Part shown: positions 10,852-21,965 of the stretch, piece by piece
How positions within the stretch are numbered: position 1 is the first letter of the stretch
How the letters are laid out: every line of letters begins with the position of its first letter
Origin: Blastobasis lacticolella
Lineage: Eukaryota > Arthropoda > Insecta > Lepidoptera > Blastobasidae
DNA: 64,000 bases
Direction: 5' to 3'
Assembly (NCBI GenBank): GCA_905147135.1
Contig: LR990061.1
Coordinates: forward strand, 7,850,026-7,914,025
The notes under the pieces: model-generated
What the model was told of the DNA's origin: nothing
Seen by the model: only the letters and a program-made list of their open reading frames with translations
Databases searched by the model: none
Program-made: the position numbers and the translations under genes

Positions 10852-11151
10852 GGGCGTTATTTTTGAATCGTTCGCATCGTTTCGAACGGTTTTCAATTTT
10901 AATTTTTGGCAGGAAACATTTGATATCTTGATTCATGAAGCGGATTTTCCCTAATTTTGAACCGTACTCTTACGGTGTAGCCAATGTGATTTAAAAATAT
11001 TGGATTTATCATGCCGAAAATCATAATTGAAAACCGGTCGAATCAATGCGAATCAAAAATCTTTTGTTATTGTTCTTTATGTAGTTATCCGCAATAAAGA
11101 GTTTACATACATACATACATACAATGCGAGCGATTCAAAAATAAAGCCCCT
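10852..11151. repeat. TIR element C with a nested retrotransposon tail
   Basis: Ends GGGCGTTATTTTTGAATCG and CGATTCAAAAATAAAGCCCC are inverted repeats, and the interior has paired TTTGGCAGGAAA and CATGCCGAAAATCAT segments. Near the right end it is interrupted by about 60 bp ending AATAAAGAGTTTACATACAT plus a (TACA)n run, flanked by AATGCGA on both sides. Related copies are at 16000-16207 and 52546-53436. Confidence 0.65.
11061..11123 (+). mobile_element. Non-LTR retrotransposon 3' tail fragment with (TACA)n
   Basis: GCAATAAAGAGTTTACATAC followed by a (TACA)n run. The same segment ending in (TACA)n recurs at 28448-28478. It is flanked by AATGCGA-type repeats inside TIR element C, consistent with insertion of a severely 5'-truncated retrotransposon. 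Confidence 0.5.
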
Positions 11152-12399
11152 ATAACCGTACAATGAATCTTACAAGATTTTTCACAATTGTAATAATATT
11201 ATGCTACCTAATCCTACCTACTCTTTCAATTTACAAATATATATTTTGTGTGTTCTCATTACTTATATAAACATTGTTAATATAAACCGAGTAGGAATTA
11301 ATGCTTATTATGTGAAAGTGGGGGGGAGGTCTAAACTTATTGGTCTTTGCTCGCGCAGGGAGGCCATATATCAGTCGAAACTTCGAATTGAGCTGAATTA
11401 ACTCTAAACTCGGTGTCGGTTGTAATGATGCAAGAGTTATGGTAATACTTTCTTCGCTGCTCTCAAAATTTTGGATGTAATTGCTTTCTGAAATTAAATA
11501 TTGTGGGGTTCGTTTTCGTGTAATTAATATGGGAGAGTGGGATGCTTATTTCTTGCAGTTGCGGGTTTGGGGTTTGTTGAAAACAGGTTCTAATGCCTGA
11601 ATACTATAATGTCACTCAATTTTAAGGACACACTAGATATCATGCTATTTCTTTTAAAAGTCAAATATTTAAAAGTGACAGCATGATCTTTAAGGAGCCC
11701 TTAAAATTAAGTTAAGAATCATTTCTGTATTCAGGCGTAAATGTCTAATTAGTAACTGATTTAAATAATAGAGTAGGTATGTAAAAGTCTAAATGGTACT
11801 TAGACGTTTGAAATTACCAAGAAGTAACTTATAAAGTTAAAGTACTCCTTTGTATTTTTCGTCAGTTTTGCCTCTTTAATCTGATATAGGTAATTGTATA
11901 AATATAGAATATAATATTATATATAGAAATATATAATAAATATATTTCACCAAGTTAGCTTAATCTTGTCTGATTACTACAACGGATTAGCTGTATCCAA
12001 GAAACCGAAAATTTGGCTAGTATTTAGGTCATTTTCTCCATACAAAACGGCAATTTCACATTTAAAGACCTAATACTACTTATTATTGGAAGAGGCTTTC
12101 GACGAGTCCTTCACAATATTAACTTCGCGACATACACTCTTATTGTAAACGTTTTAAGATTTACATTCGCATTATATCACTTTTAATATGCAAATTGCAA
12201 TGATAAACCTCTCAAGGGCTCACTTTGTATCTTAATTAATGATACGAGGAACGCTTTAGTGGATTTTATCTGAGTCTTGGCGGACAAGCACTACCATGCG
12301 CCCTGTTGAAAAAAGAAACAGTTACCTACAGATATCTTTTCTCGTTAATTCCATTGAGTGCTCAACATTTACTTACTAATTTTAATTACTAAATAAGCC

Positions 12400-12605
12400 A
12401 AGGTGAGCCTCAGGAGCGGCGGTGACCGTGTAGGGACCGGGTTAGAATCCCACTGCGGCCACGTATCAATGACTCTTTTCTGTGTTATGTACATTTGTTG
12501 AATGCTAACCGATGCTCTTAGGATGAGGAAAATATCGTGATGAAACCTGCATATTCAGGCGACTAAATGTGTAACCATGATCCAATCTGATCAGGTTCAA
12601 AGTAA
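12400..12605 (+). mobile_element. SINE S1, 5' two-thirds
   Basis: tRNA-like head with B box GGGTTAGAATCCC near 12440, followed by AATGACTCTTTTCTGTGTTA, CTAACCGATGCTCTTA, CGTGATGAAACCTGC and CATGATCCAATCTGATCAGG. The tail is missing after CAGGTT. Confidence 0.7.
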
Positions 12606-12651
12606 TATAAACCCTATTAATACCTACTTTCTGTACCACTTATCACTAAAT

Positions 12652-12822
12652 ATTATAAAACAAAGTCTCATGCCGCGTCTGTCCGTGCGCGATAAACTCA
12701 AAAACGACTGTACGAATTTTCATGTGGTTCTCAGCAAAAGACAGAGAGATTCATGAAGAAGGTTTAGATGTAGAATTTGTTAAGGTTACTACCCATTTGA
12801 AGCCGGTGCGGGTCACTGGTAG
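12652..12822 (+). mobile_element. Degraded Helitron-like element H
   Basis: Begins with AAAACAAAGTCTCATGCCGC and TCTGTCCGTGCG, runs through AGAGAGATTCATGAAGAAGG and ends GCCGGTGCGGGTCACTGGT, a decayed form of the usual CTAGT terminus. No coding sequence. Confidence 0.45.
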
Positions 12823-13130
12823 GTAATATACATGCCCTGTACCACGACATTGACAATGTTAGCGATAATATCGTTTTGCAATAATCACTGATTATGAATC
12901 GTAACTTTAAATTCTTATTATATGTGATGCATGGGTTCTGGTTGACTAGAATCTATTCAGAAACAATACCGTTACTCTAGATAGTCCCTATTTTCAATAT
13001 TAGCCCCAGTTTTAGGCCACACACTGTATATATCTGCTGTTATACACGTAAACATTTACAACACTGTTGTGAACAGTATACATCGATAATTATGAATGTT
13101 TTTATAATGATGAAGTGTGTATTACTTAGA

Positions 13131-13440
13131 AAGGTTTCCTCACGGTGCTTTCCCTCACCGTAAGAACATAGGTTAGTGCACTTACAACTTCTATACATAG
13201 TAAATAAAAGTCGTTCCCCGCCATCTGACCTAGGTATCTATGTGCGCTTAGATCTTTTCAACAATAGATATAATGATTTAAGAGGAAGGTTTATAAGTAA
13301 GAAGAAAGGGTAGTTTTATAAGTAAGTAAAGTATGTGTACACGAACGAAGTAGCGCCGGGTCCACTAGTATGTACATAACTCAGAAGAAATCATTGGTTC
13401 ACGAAGGCGATACTGGCGATCGAACCCGAGGTATCCTCGG
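13131..13440 (-). mobile_element. SINE S1 split by a Helitron-like insertion
   Basis: The minus-strand S1 sequence runs from 13440 (tRNA-like head; GTTCGATCGCC B box, then AATGATTTCTTCTGAGTTA) to about 13369, is interrupted, and resumes at 13189 (CTAACCTATG, TTACGGTGAGGGAAAGCACC). Uninterrupted S1 copies show these two pieces adjacent. Confidence 0.7.
13190..13368 (+). mobile_element. Helitron-like element H nested in SINE S1
   Basis: Starts TCTATACATAG, contains AAAAGTCGTTCCCCGCCATC and ends GCGCCGGGTCCACTAG before a T. The flanking S1 sequence defines both ends, giving a 179-bp insertion. No ORF. Confidence 0.7.
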
Positions 13441-13749
13441 TGATATTTAGGAAGTACAGTTATAAAATCTGGACGCTATTCAAATATCAACTGTTGAGAA
13501 TTAATATTACTTGAGACGAACAGTAAACTCTCCACTTTTCATCCTCTTCGCACCTTTTACGTTGTAACTGAACCCAAAGTTCAAGAAGGCTTCTACTTTT
13601 ACTTATTAATATTTGAGGTAAGCGTCGCTTAGCCAAAGTGTGTTCACCCCTTTTAAGTAAAGGCCACTAAGAGTTAAGTTGTGACATTAAGTACCTACCC
13701 ACCTCTGCAGATGCGTGGCGGCCTGTACTGGATATGTTCTGCATAACAA

Positions 13750-13820
13750 TGTGGTGTCCGGCAAAGTAGAATAGCACCAAGCCCTTATACTCGAGGATGT
13801 CGTACGAGGCGATTAACGTT
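13750..13820 (-). repeat. S3 repeat fragment
   Basis: The + strand shows GTGGTGTCCGGCAAAGTAGA, ATAGCACCAAGCCCTTATAC and GATGTCGTACGAGGCGATTA, the reverse complement of the right half of S3 copies such as 21700-21965. The left half is missing. Confidence 0.6.
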
Positions 13821-15267
13821 ATGATGTTACTAACTATCAGTGTACTCTTGTTTCTATATTTTAAATATTGAAGCCATTTCTGCTATGATTTTTTCGTATA
13901 TTAATTGATAATCTACTATAATGTTACGATACCTAACGATCGGATCAAAGTTATTAGCACAAACAATAAGAATACGCGCAAAACGCAATTTTGCGGCGAC
14001 GTTACTAAGTAGCTGTCAAAGCATATTCCTTTACCATTTACCTCCTAATCATGTCAAGGTCTCTAAATAAGCTAGAACATAATTAACACCTTGGGAGTCC
14101 TTTCCATTCTTCACATTTCCTTGTGGGAACTGTACAAAATTGCTTGCGGCGTAACGTTGCGCAATTGATACGAACTTGGCTTGTGGTTTCGGGTCGCAGC
14201 CATTTGCAGACAAGGCTCCAAGGCTCCCTCTCCAAAACTTGAGTGAATCATCCCAAAATATAAATTGGGGACATTACCTTACCGCTTGCAATTTGGGCCT
14301 CATTTGTCCTCCTTTTGAGCGAGAAGCGAGAAGTTGACAGTGTTTTGTTTTTGTGGTTGCTCGTTTTTTTCCTTTTTAGGATTGCGCATTTTGTGAGTGG
14401 CCAGGGTTTTGTTAATCTTTCGTGAAGTAAAACTTAATCATAGCGAGACGTTAAAACTTTTTGCTATTATTGCTGTATATTCCAATTTCAAAACTAAGAA
14501 TACAAACGAATATCGTGTAATATCTAGTAAAGTGATTGTTACGTAGACTACCCGCTCTTCTTGTACTAGCTCACTCCATATCAAGGACCAGTTTTGAGAT
14601 AAATCCACGTCTGGCGCCATACATTATGCAAAATCTAAAGGGCTCTCTTTGGGACGTTGTCCGGTCCTTAATTTTGAGGTTATTGGCCCAGAGTTGCTAT
14701 ATACATAGAGGAATATATAGGGTGAAACGGTTACACAATAAGTGGGATTTTATGACGTATTGTATTGACGACGTACATGTATGAGAAATTGTATGAATGA
14801 GACGGGGAAAATGTGGTGAATCATGATTCAAGATTGTAGCTTGTAGCGCTTATCGGAACCTCTGTCTACTCTTGCAGGCGTAAGTCTAAAATACTTTGTG
14901 GACCTAGGATACCTTGAAGGATAAGGTAGCCAGCGAAATTACAGGCATGAGGCATTTCATCTTAGTCCTCATAGTGACAACGCGGTTCTGCATTTGTGTT
15001 ACTTGCAACCTAAATGTAGGAATCGTAGATATTATGGGCGACAGTTACTTACAACTTTCTATCAGATCAATTATGGATATACGCCTGAAAAGGTAGGAAT
15101 TTGGTGGGAAAGAAGCTAGTGCATCTAGAACTGCAAAATCACGTAACCCAAACTCCATATTCAATAAAATTTCATTTCATTTCGATGGGCTTGTTTGTCA
15201 CTGAGAAGCATAAAAAAAGATCTAAATACCATTATTATAGCTAAAATCAATGAAACTGCAAATCAAA
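13821..15267. other. Interval without a recognisable gene
   Basis: Only short ORFs of 60-82 codons on both strands, with no motif, plausible splice pair or conserved domain that I can name. Sequence around 14160-14400 is somewhat GC-richer. No RNA gene seen. Confidence 0.3.
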
Positions 15268-15352
15268 GAGCAGGCGGGTTAAAGATCGCAGTGTTATACA
15301 TACAACAATGGAAAACTACTCTACCGGACACCATACGGCCAACTACGACTAC
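15268..15352 (+). repeat. S3 repeat fragment
   Basis: CAGGCGGGTTAAAGATCGCA, GTGTTATACATACAACAATG, then CTCTACCGGACACCATACGG. It matches the centre and the right terminus of S3 with the intervening part deleted. Confidence 0.55.
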
Positions 15353-15999
15353 ACCATTGCCATATAACACATTCACGGTCAGTACAATACATTTGTCGAA
15401 CAATTCCGAATTAATTTCGCATGTAGGTCAGCTAGTGGCAGTCCATTATCCACCACAATAAAATAACTTAATCATTCCTCTATGAATTTGATTTGAAGCG
15501 CAAATTCACTGTCATTATGTAGAAAGCGGTCCTATTGTATGCTAATATTGATTGCCTGAGGCATTAGAGTTGAGATTTATGTGTATTTGATAACTTACTG
15601 TGCCAATATATTGTTGTCGTGTTTGGTTAGGCTTACTATGTATTTTTCCTTGAACCAAAACATGCTCAAATAAGCCATTTGTACTTGAAGATTGATTCAT
15701 TTTGGGCGCGACATCAGATTTTGCTAGGTTTTGGACTGGAACAATATGTTTAGTGTTAAGCTGACTCGAAGAAAAATAAATACCGAAATAAATTTTTCGA
15801 AAGTAACTTTGTAGTGACCTTTAAAGACCACACTGACAACGAACAATGTGTGGTTACCCATTTTTTGTTACTTGAACATTAATTATACCTCACAACATAA
15901 AACAATGTAAACTCAATGCCAAATTATTTATACTTCCTTTTACTTTTATGAATTCAGACTTCCGTAAATCATGGAAATATACATAGCTTCAGGATATGA

Positions 16000-16207
16000 C
16001 GCCCTATTTTTAAATCGAACGGTTATAAATTTAGATTTTCGGCATGAAGAAATCAATATTTTGATGCATGACGCGGATTTCCCTATTTTTTAACCATACT
16101 CTTTCGGTGTTGCCAATGTTGATTTAAAAAATATTGAATTTTTCATGCCGAAAATCAAAAGTGAAAACCGATCGGATCAAGGCGAGCGATTCAAAGATAG
16201 AACCCGT
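16000..16207. repeat. TIR element C, near-complete copy
   Basis: Palindromic organisation: CGCCCTATTTTTAAATCGAA on the left and GAGCGATTCAAAGATAGAAC on the right; TTTTCGGCATGAAGAAATC faces TTTTTCATGCCGAAAATC. The centre is CATACTCTTTCGGTGTTGCC. About 208 bp, no ORF: a MITE. Confidence 0.7.
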
Positions 16208-16935
16208 GGATCGCCGCCAATAATATTATCTTCTCTGATGTAGAAGCATTATATCTTCACGCTGGCAGTACCCGACAAAAAATTTTGAAAAATAAATCCA
16301 TTCCATTATTAAGCACAACAATAATCAAAACACTGCCTTCCAAACCCCCACTCTGCACGTATAAAACACTTACAGCCTACCCTTCTAAATTACCTGTCGT
16401 CATTTAGAATCAATTAGTCCATTGACGCAAACGAATTAGACCCCAAACTGTGACGGTTCTAAACTCATCAATGATTCAGTGCCGTTTCTGAGCATTCAGC
16501 TCAAATGGTTAAAGTCACTTGTCAGCCCGTAATTGGTTGCATGGCTGACGCGTTTCCTCTACAAAATGTTGTGCGGGAGGGCTATGCAGATGGTGCCAAA
16601 ATCCATTACAAGATTTTGTGATGTATTGTGGTGTGGCAGGCAGTTGTGGTACACTCTTTATTTTTTACATAAAATTTAAAAGAAGAAAAATTTATAGGTC
16701 TTTTCAAACATTGTGGACAAAGGCGGCCTTATCGCCACAAGCGATCTCTTCCAGGCAACCCTTGTCTAGAAAATTGTATTACTTTTACAAAGGTTTCGAC
16801 GTCATCCTTCATAACCTGCCAGATGATGTCCGATGCTGGATAAAATCATCTTTAGAGATGTATATCCATTTATCGTGCGCTTCTCGTGGCCGTGACCCTC
16901 ATTAACTCGTCAATCTGCATTTAGTCGTTTAAATT

Positions 16936-17065
16936 TGGAAGCAAAAAGAGGGAGAGGAAATTAAAGTGGAATGTATTGCTCATAGAATAAGCTCCATTTT
17001 TGTATCACTTAAATTATGTTACGCATCGCCCCGCTTTTCAAAGGCGTGAATCAATTATTGTACCT
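16936..17065 (+). repeat. TIR element D, partial copy
   Basis: Shares AAAGTGGAATGTATTGC, AGAATAAG, TTGTATCAC and AAAGGCGTGA with the full copy at 20073-20286. The terminal inverted repeats are degraded. Confidence 0.5.
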
Positions 17066-18689
17066 AGCTCGGTTTTCAGCGATTTATAAATGCAAAAGCA
17101 TAAGTACACTGATTCAACGAATCGTTGACCACCTAAAGTTGGAACTAAACTTGAAATACCCATTACTCAATAAGACCTAATATCTAGAAGACCTTTTATC
17201 ATAAGGAATGAAACTCGAATTGACTTATTACCAAAAAGAGCTGTTCTCGATATAATTATAATTATCGATACGACTCAATTTCCATAATCCATTGGATATG
17301 TATTAAGAAGAGCTAAGTGGTTAGCTATTTCGTTGTATGACTGTACAACAATGAGAATGTTGTCTGCATAAGTACCAATTTTGGATTGGAATACGACTAA
17401 AGCTGCTAAAGTTAGCGACCGCAAATCCACATGGGGATCGGTTAACGTGGCCTATAATTGTAAATGTGATGGCGGCGACATTACAAATCAGCATGTTCCA
17501 ATATTTAGTGACAATAATGCGTTGTCAGAACGTGCAGTAGGGATGGTAACTGTTATGTTCAATTTTGTAGTGCAATGTTCTTCTTTTTCGGGATTTTGGG
17601 GGTTATGTCGTGACTTATTAGAACTTTGACACAGGATTCCCCTGGTATTATTATTTTCGTAATTTTCTTCTCCATCCTCCTGCCCCTGTCCCAGTTTAGC
17701 TGGAGTCAGGCCTTCTTACGCACTTACGCCAGGAAAGTCTATCCTAGGTTGTCATCTGTGCCAAGTTTTCTGTTTTTGATGTTTCTATTATTCTAGTAAC
17801 ATGTGATGATTGATGTGAAGGTGTGTGTCTAACAGTCTACCAACAATTAAAAGAGTGTGAAATATTGTCATAAATATCTGTTGGTTTTTTGAAACTTTTT
17901 CTTTACCCTTTTCGGGCACCTGAAAGCCTTCTCGAATTCGGATATCAATGGAATACGGCCTCTTTATAGTTTAACCGTGAGTTCGCCGAATTAATACAGT
18001 AGCTTACAAAATAGGAAAACAAACCTAAGTTCAAGAAGATCGGCAATGAAATTCAAGGAAAGGTTGATTCACGATTTTGAACTTGAGCGGTGGTGGAAGA
18101 TATTACGATAAGTTTCGATGGTACTTGTTTCGCTAGTCGTTAGTCCGAATTCGACCCGAAACGACCTAATGTTCGAAATATTATTGCCGTTCTTCAACCC
18201 AGCCCTAATACGAGCCACAGCAAATATTCTTAATATAGTAACAGAGCAAATTATAGTTGGCACAACAAATAATGGACGGTTGGTCCCACATGGTAGATCA
18301 CACGATCTTTAATTGCCCGTTGAATATTTGAATAGTGGTGAAAATAAAACCTCTACGGGATGCGATTTCGATTTGCCCAATTATACCGGACTACGGATAA
18401 TGCTCGTTAAATAAACATCGGTACATTATTGCGTGGAGAGAACACTTGTTTTGTGACAAGCCATTTTGTAGTCGCGAGGTATGTGAAGGTGTGAATACTT
18501 ATTTATAGACAGAAAAATGTTTGAAAAGAAAAATGGAGAAGCATAGTGTGTGTGTTACGTTATGAGTAACTAGGTAGCTATAGCTAGGTCCATTCAGGAT
18601 TTGCTAAGGCTCACATAGTCTTGGAAAAATCTTGGAAGCTTATATCATGAAGTAAACCTTTGCTCCAAACATTTTATCTAGTAAACAAT
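17066..18689. other. Interval without a recognisable gene
   Basis: Contains a + strand ORF at 17381-17629 and opposed ORFs near 18069-18312, none with a motif I recognise. AT-rich, presumably intronic to, or upstream of, the C15 terminal exon. Confidence 0.3.
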
Positions 18690-18830
18690 TTTTTTTATAC
18701 TTCATGATGGCAAACAAGCTTACGGCCTGCCTGATGGTAAGCAGCCACAGCAGCCTATGGACGTTTGCAATACCGGTGCATCACCCGCACTTTGCCGACC
18801 CCGCAAATACCTTTTCACCCCTTTCCTTTC
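18690..18830 (-). mobile_element. LINE-R 3' end
   Basis: A T run (AATTTTTTTTATACTTCATG) on the + strand is the A-tail of a minus-oriented element. It is followed by GATGGCAAACAAGCTTACGG, CCTGCCTGATGGTAAGCAGC and a degenerate CATCACCCGCACTTTGCCG. It belongs to the same family as 20806-20905 and 57763-57840. Confidence 0.6.
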
Positions 18831-19084
18831 AACTCTCCGGAGAAAACCTCTCCCTACAGGGAAATGTAGATACTAAAATAACACGCTTCTTCGAAAATCT
18901 GTATATTTGTAATGTGTTTACCTATTTCTGGTTACCAATCGATATTTTTAGACCGAGAGAAAGTCCCTTTAATGTAAATGGCATACTGGTACACCACTAT
19001 CTAGGTGCACGACAGTGCCTCAGCCAAGTTTCCGCCACCCGACTTCTGTCACCGCTACTTTAACATGAAATAACATTGTTACAG

Positions 19085-19382
19085 ACGCCAAACCGCTGAA
19101 GAGAGAGAAGCTGAGCGACAAGCGGCCAACCGTCTGATGCTGTCTCTCCAAGCCGAAGCCCTAAGTAAGGGCTACATGCCCGAGCATCCTCCCGGTGCCA
19201 CGCAGCTCTCTGCGCTGCATTACCAGACCCAGTCTAGCGGAGCCCAAGCGCCTCCGACGAATACAGCGCTGAGCGCGCTGCAGAACTTACAACCTTGGGC
19301 CGGGAACCAGAATGCGTTCCTCAATGGTCCACCCACAGCCCCACCGCCACATCCACCCCCCGTAGCGTCCCCTATATGTTAG
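19085..19382 (+). CDS. C15: Terminal coding exon of the TLX-family homeobox gene C15 (clawless)
   Basis: The exon follows an acceptor (TAACATTGTTACAG) and ends at a TAG stop, giving 98 codons after one split-codon base. Its first base completes an Arg codon, so the exon starts [12 protein letters not shown], the segment that follows the homeodomain WFQNRRTKW in TLX proteins, and it continues [11 protein letters not shown]. Further on, S-A-L-Q-N-L-Q-P-W matches the conserved TLX C-terminal block. The C-terminus is Pro-rich. TLX/C15 proteins are DNA-binding transcription factors; Drosophila C15 patterns the distal leg and antenna. The phase-2 intron right after the third helix agrees with what I recall of vertebrate TLX genes. 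The homeodomain exon was not found in the upstream 19 kb, so that intron is long or the exon lies outside the window. C15 belongs to the NK homeobox cluster, but no other homeobox is visible here. Confidence 0.88.
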
Positions 19383-19751
19383 GTTATCTTCACTTCGATA
19401 GGCTGTTGTTACTTAAATTATTTTATGATGGCTCGCATAATTATTGCGTACTCTATTGATAGACTTGAGTACGTGATTTTGTGAGAATTTTCTGCAAAGA
19501 AAATTGTATTGAAGATACGTTATTATAGTTATACAATCGCACAGTTCAATGAAATAATATTTCGTTGTTCCTAAATGCCTACGAGTACAATATTGAAGTT
19601 TTGAGACAGTTGAAAAGGAAGTGCTTGAATGTTCCACAGAATATTTCTTTCTTAATACTTATTAGTACATGCGAGTACCTAATTTTTATTAAGGAACTAG
19701 CTAAATACGTCAGTATTATTTTTATTTATGTACTTAATTAATCCGTTGAAC

Positions 19752-19757
19752 AATAAA
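19752..19757 (+). terminator. Candidate polyadenylation signal for C15
   Basis: AATAAA in ACAATAAATACTTTG, about 370 bases after the C15 stop codon. Several ATTAAA or AATAAA-like hexamers follow in this AT-rich stretch, so which one is used cannot be decided here. Confidence 0.3.
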
Positions 19758-20072
19758 TACTTTGTAAATATAGTTGTACTTAGTTCAACATATAGACAAA
19801 CACCCTAGATTATAAGTATATAGTATGTACCTATCTACTACATAATCATTAGTTTTAATACTGTATAAAGATAAAGTACCTACTCACGTTAATAAACAAT
19901 GTAAATAGTTATTATTATCATAATAATCGATTAGAATTATTGCGCTTAGAAGTTAGAACTTGGCTGTTGCGCAAAATGCATCTTTCTCAGATCTCGCTTG
20001 TAGATACAATAATAAATATTATTATACCGAAATATTATTCGATGGTGATCAATAATGCGCTTATTAAGTTTG

Positions 20073-20286
20073 ACTAATTCAGTAGCCTAACTTCAGAAGC
20101 AAAAAGCGTGGGAGCAAATAAAAGTGGAATGTATTGCACAAAGAATAAGGCCCATTGTGTATCACGTATATTATCTCTGCTTTTAAAAGGCGTGATACAA
20201 AAATGGTCATTATTTTATGTGTAAAACATTTCACTGTGATTTGTACTCACGCTTTTTGCTTCTGAATTCAGGCTACCGAATTTAGT
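20073..20286. repeat. TIR element D, complete copy
   Basis: Terminal inverted repeats of about 43 bp: ATTCAGTAGCCTAACTTCAG, AAGCAAAAAGCGTGGGAGC on the left and the matching GCTTTTTGCTTCTGAATTCA, GGCTACCGAATTTAG on the right. Interior about 130 bp, no ORF. A MITE with unusually well-kept ends. Confidence 0.8.
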
Positions 20287-20805
20287 AAAATGTAATACGA
20301 CCACAGTGCAAATTTTTACTTACTCTTTTTCTATCTCTCTCTTTCGACATATTAATGTAATTTAATATATCAAAACTATTTGACTCGACTGATATTAAAT
20401 GTTTTTTACAAAGACAATCTTACAAGCAATATGAATTTTTATTATTGTCTACAATTATTATAAAACTTGGCTTAAAATTTCATCAATAAGCAATCGCAGA
20501 ACATTCACAATCTATGTCATGATAATAACATATTAAAATGTACCTAGGTATCTGTAAATATAGAAAATATTACTACAACTCTAGATTTACTGAAATACAT
20601 GTAGCTGAATTCTATGATATAAAATTTATCGTGAAAATTGTAAATTGTATTGTACTATTGAATTTTCATTACGTCTAGCAAGGTTAATATCTAGACAACT
20701 AAATAAAATACAAATTATTGATAAAATGTAATGGTTTCATTTTGGCTTTTACCAAAAATTGCTTTAATTTTCCCTCTGGTCGACCGTGACCATTTCCTGA
20801 TTTTA

Positions 20806-20905
20806 TTTATACCAATGAGGTGGCAAACAAGCTTACGGCCTGCCTGATGGTAAGATGTCACCGCAGTTTATGGACATTTGCATCACCCACTCGTTGCCGA
20901 TCCCA
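20806..20905 (-). mobile_element. LINE-R 3' end
   Basis: GGTGGCAAACAAGCTTACGG and CCTGCCTGATGGTAAGATGT, then TTTATGGACATTTGCATCAC. Same family and orientation as 18690-18830. Confidence 0.55.
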
Positions 20906-20929
20906 ATATTGTTGTGATTGACTCTTTTC

Positions 20930-21150
20930 AGAGTTATGTGCATTAGTTGAACACTAACCGAGCTCTTACGGTGAGGGAAATCGTCATGAAACCTGCACGT
21001 TCAGTATCATCATCATCATAATGAACTGATTAGAGGCAGTAGCTCCACTATTATTACCTGATCTACCAAACCTTGCATCATGGTTAAGGCGGACCCCGGG
21101 CCCTCGTGCGCGAGAGCATAACCGGGACAATAACGCCAAGATTATTTGTA
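20930..21150 (+). mobile_element. SINE S1 with internal deletion
   Basis: Starts at the post-tRNA part (TGACTCTTTTCAGAGTTATG), runs to GAAACCTGCACGTTCAG, jumps to GCAGTAGCTCCACTATTATT and finishes with the shared tail (CCCGGGCCCTCGTGCGCGAG, AACCGGGACAATAACGCC). Confidence 0.7.
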
Positions 21151-21339
21151 TGCGTAATAATCCAGATGTACTATAAACTCTTAAAAGAGTTCCTTTATTA
21201 GGATACCTCCCCTACACGTATGTGTATTTTTTTTACCGTAATGAGGGGTTTCCTTGGTTAGGTTATAAAACATTTTTGCCCTCCCCCCTTTACTAGCTAA
21301 ACTGTAGTTGGATAAGTAAACATTTCATACTTTGTACTG

Positions 21340-21610
21340 TGTTTATAGTATCAATAACCTGACAGAAAAAGTTAGGAAAGCGCCGACCAATTTTACATAT
21401 ACTCCAATATTTCCTAAATTACTGAACAGATTTTAATGAAACAATGCTAAATAATCATTTTCATTAACTGGCTTTCAAATAGAGAAAACTACATACAAAT
21501 CGGTCTATACGTTCGGGAGCTACGATGCCACAGACAGACACACAGATTCACAAAGCCACATATACACATATACTCACGTCAAACTTATAACACCATTCTT
21601 TTATCGTCGG
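21340..21610 (+). repeat. Dispersed repeat ending TATCGTCGGGGATTAA
   Basis: Contains ATATTTCCTAAATTACTGAA, CTTTCAAATAGAGAAAACTA and GGAGCTACGATGCCACAGAC, plus a run of ACAGACA. This composition is typical of decayed retroelement 3' regions. Only this copy is obvious in the window, so the call rests on resemblance rather than repetition. Confidence 0.3.
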
Positions 21611-21699
21611 GGATTAAGATAGTTATATAGCCACCGCCATAATGAATGATTTCTTCGAAACACATGCGAGCAACACTTCCCCATATCTCAGGGAAAATA

Positions 21700-21965
21700 G
21701 CACTCATCATCACAGCCCGTAGCAGTCCACTGCAGGACTTAGGGCCTCTCCCACGAAATGGGACGTTATTGCTATAATATCCACGCTTGGCAGGCGGGTT
21801 GGAGATCGCAGTGTTTAAATATAGCAATGGAAAATGCTGCTGCCCATTTTCCAGACTACGGAGACTCTTGATCTTTTGCCTCGAAAACATTAGTCGCCTT
21901 GTACGACACCCATAAGTGTATAGGGTTCGTGCTATTCTACTCTGCCGGACACCACACGGCCAAAT
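21700..21965 (+). mobile_element. S3 repeat, full length, subtype 1
   Basis: CATCACAGCCCGTAGCAGTC, CACTGCAGGACTTAGGGCC, CCACGCTTGGCAGGCGGGTT, TAGTCGCCTTGTACGACACC, and end GCTATTCTACTCTGCCGGAC, ACCACACGGC. No tRNA-like box is evident. It may be the 3' end of a longer retrotransposon or a SINE-like unit. Confidence 0.7.
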
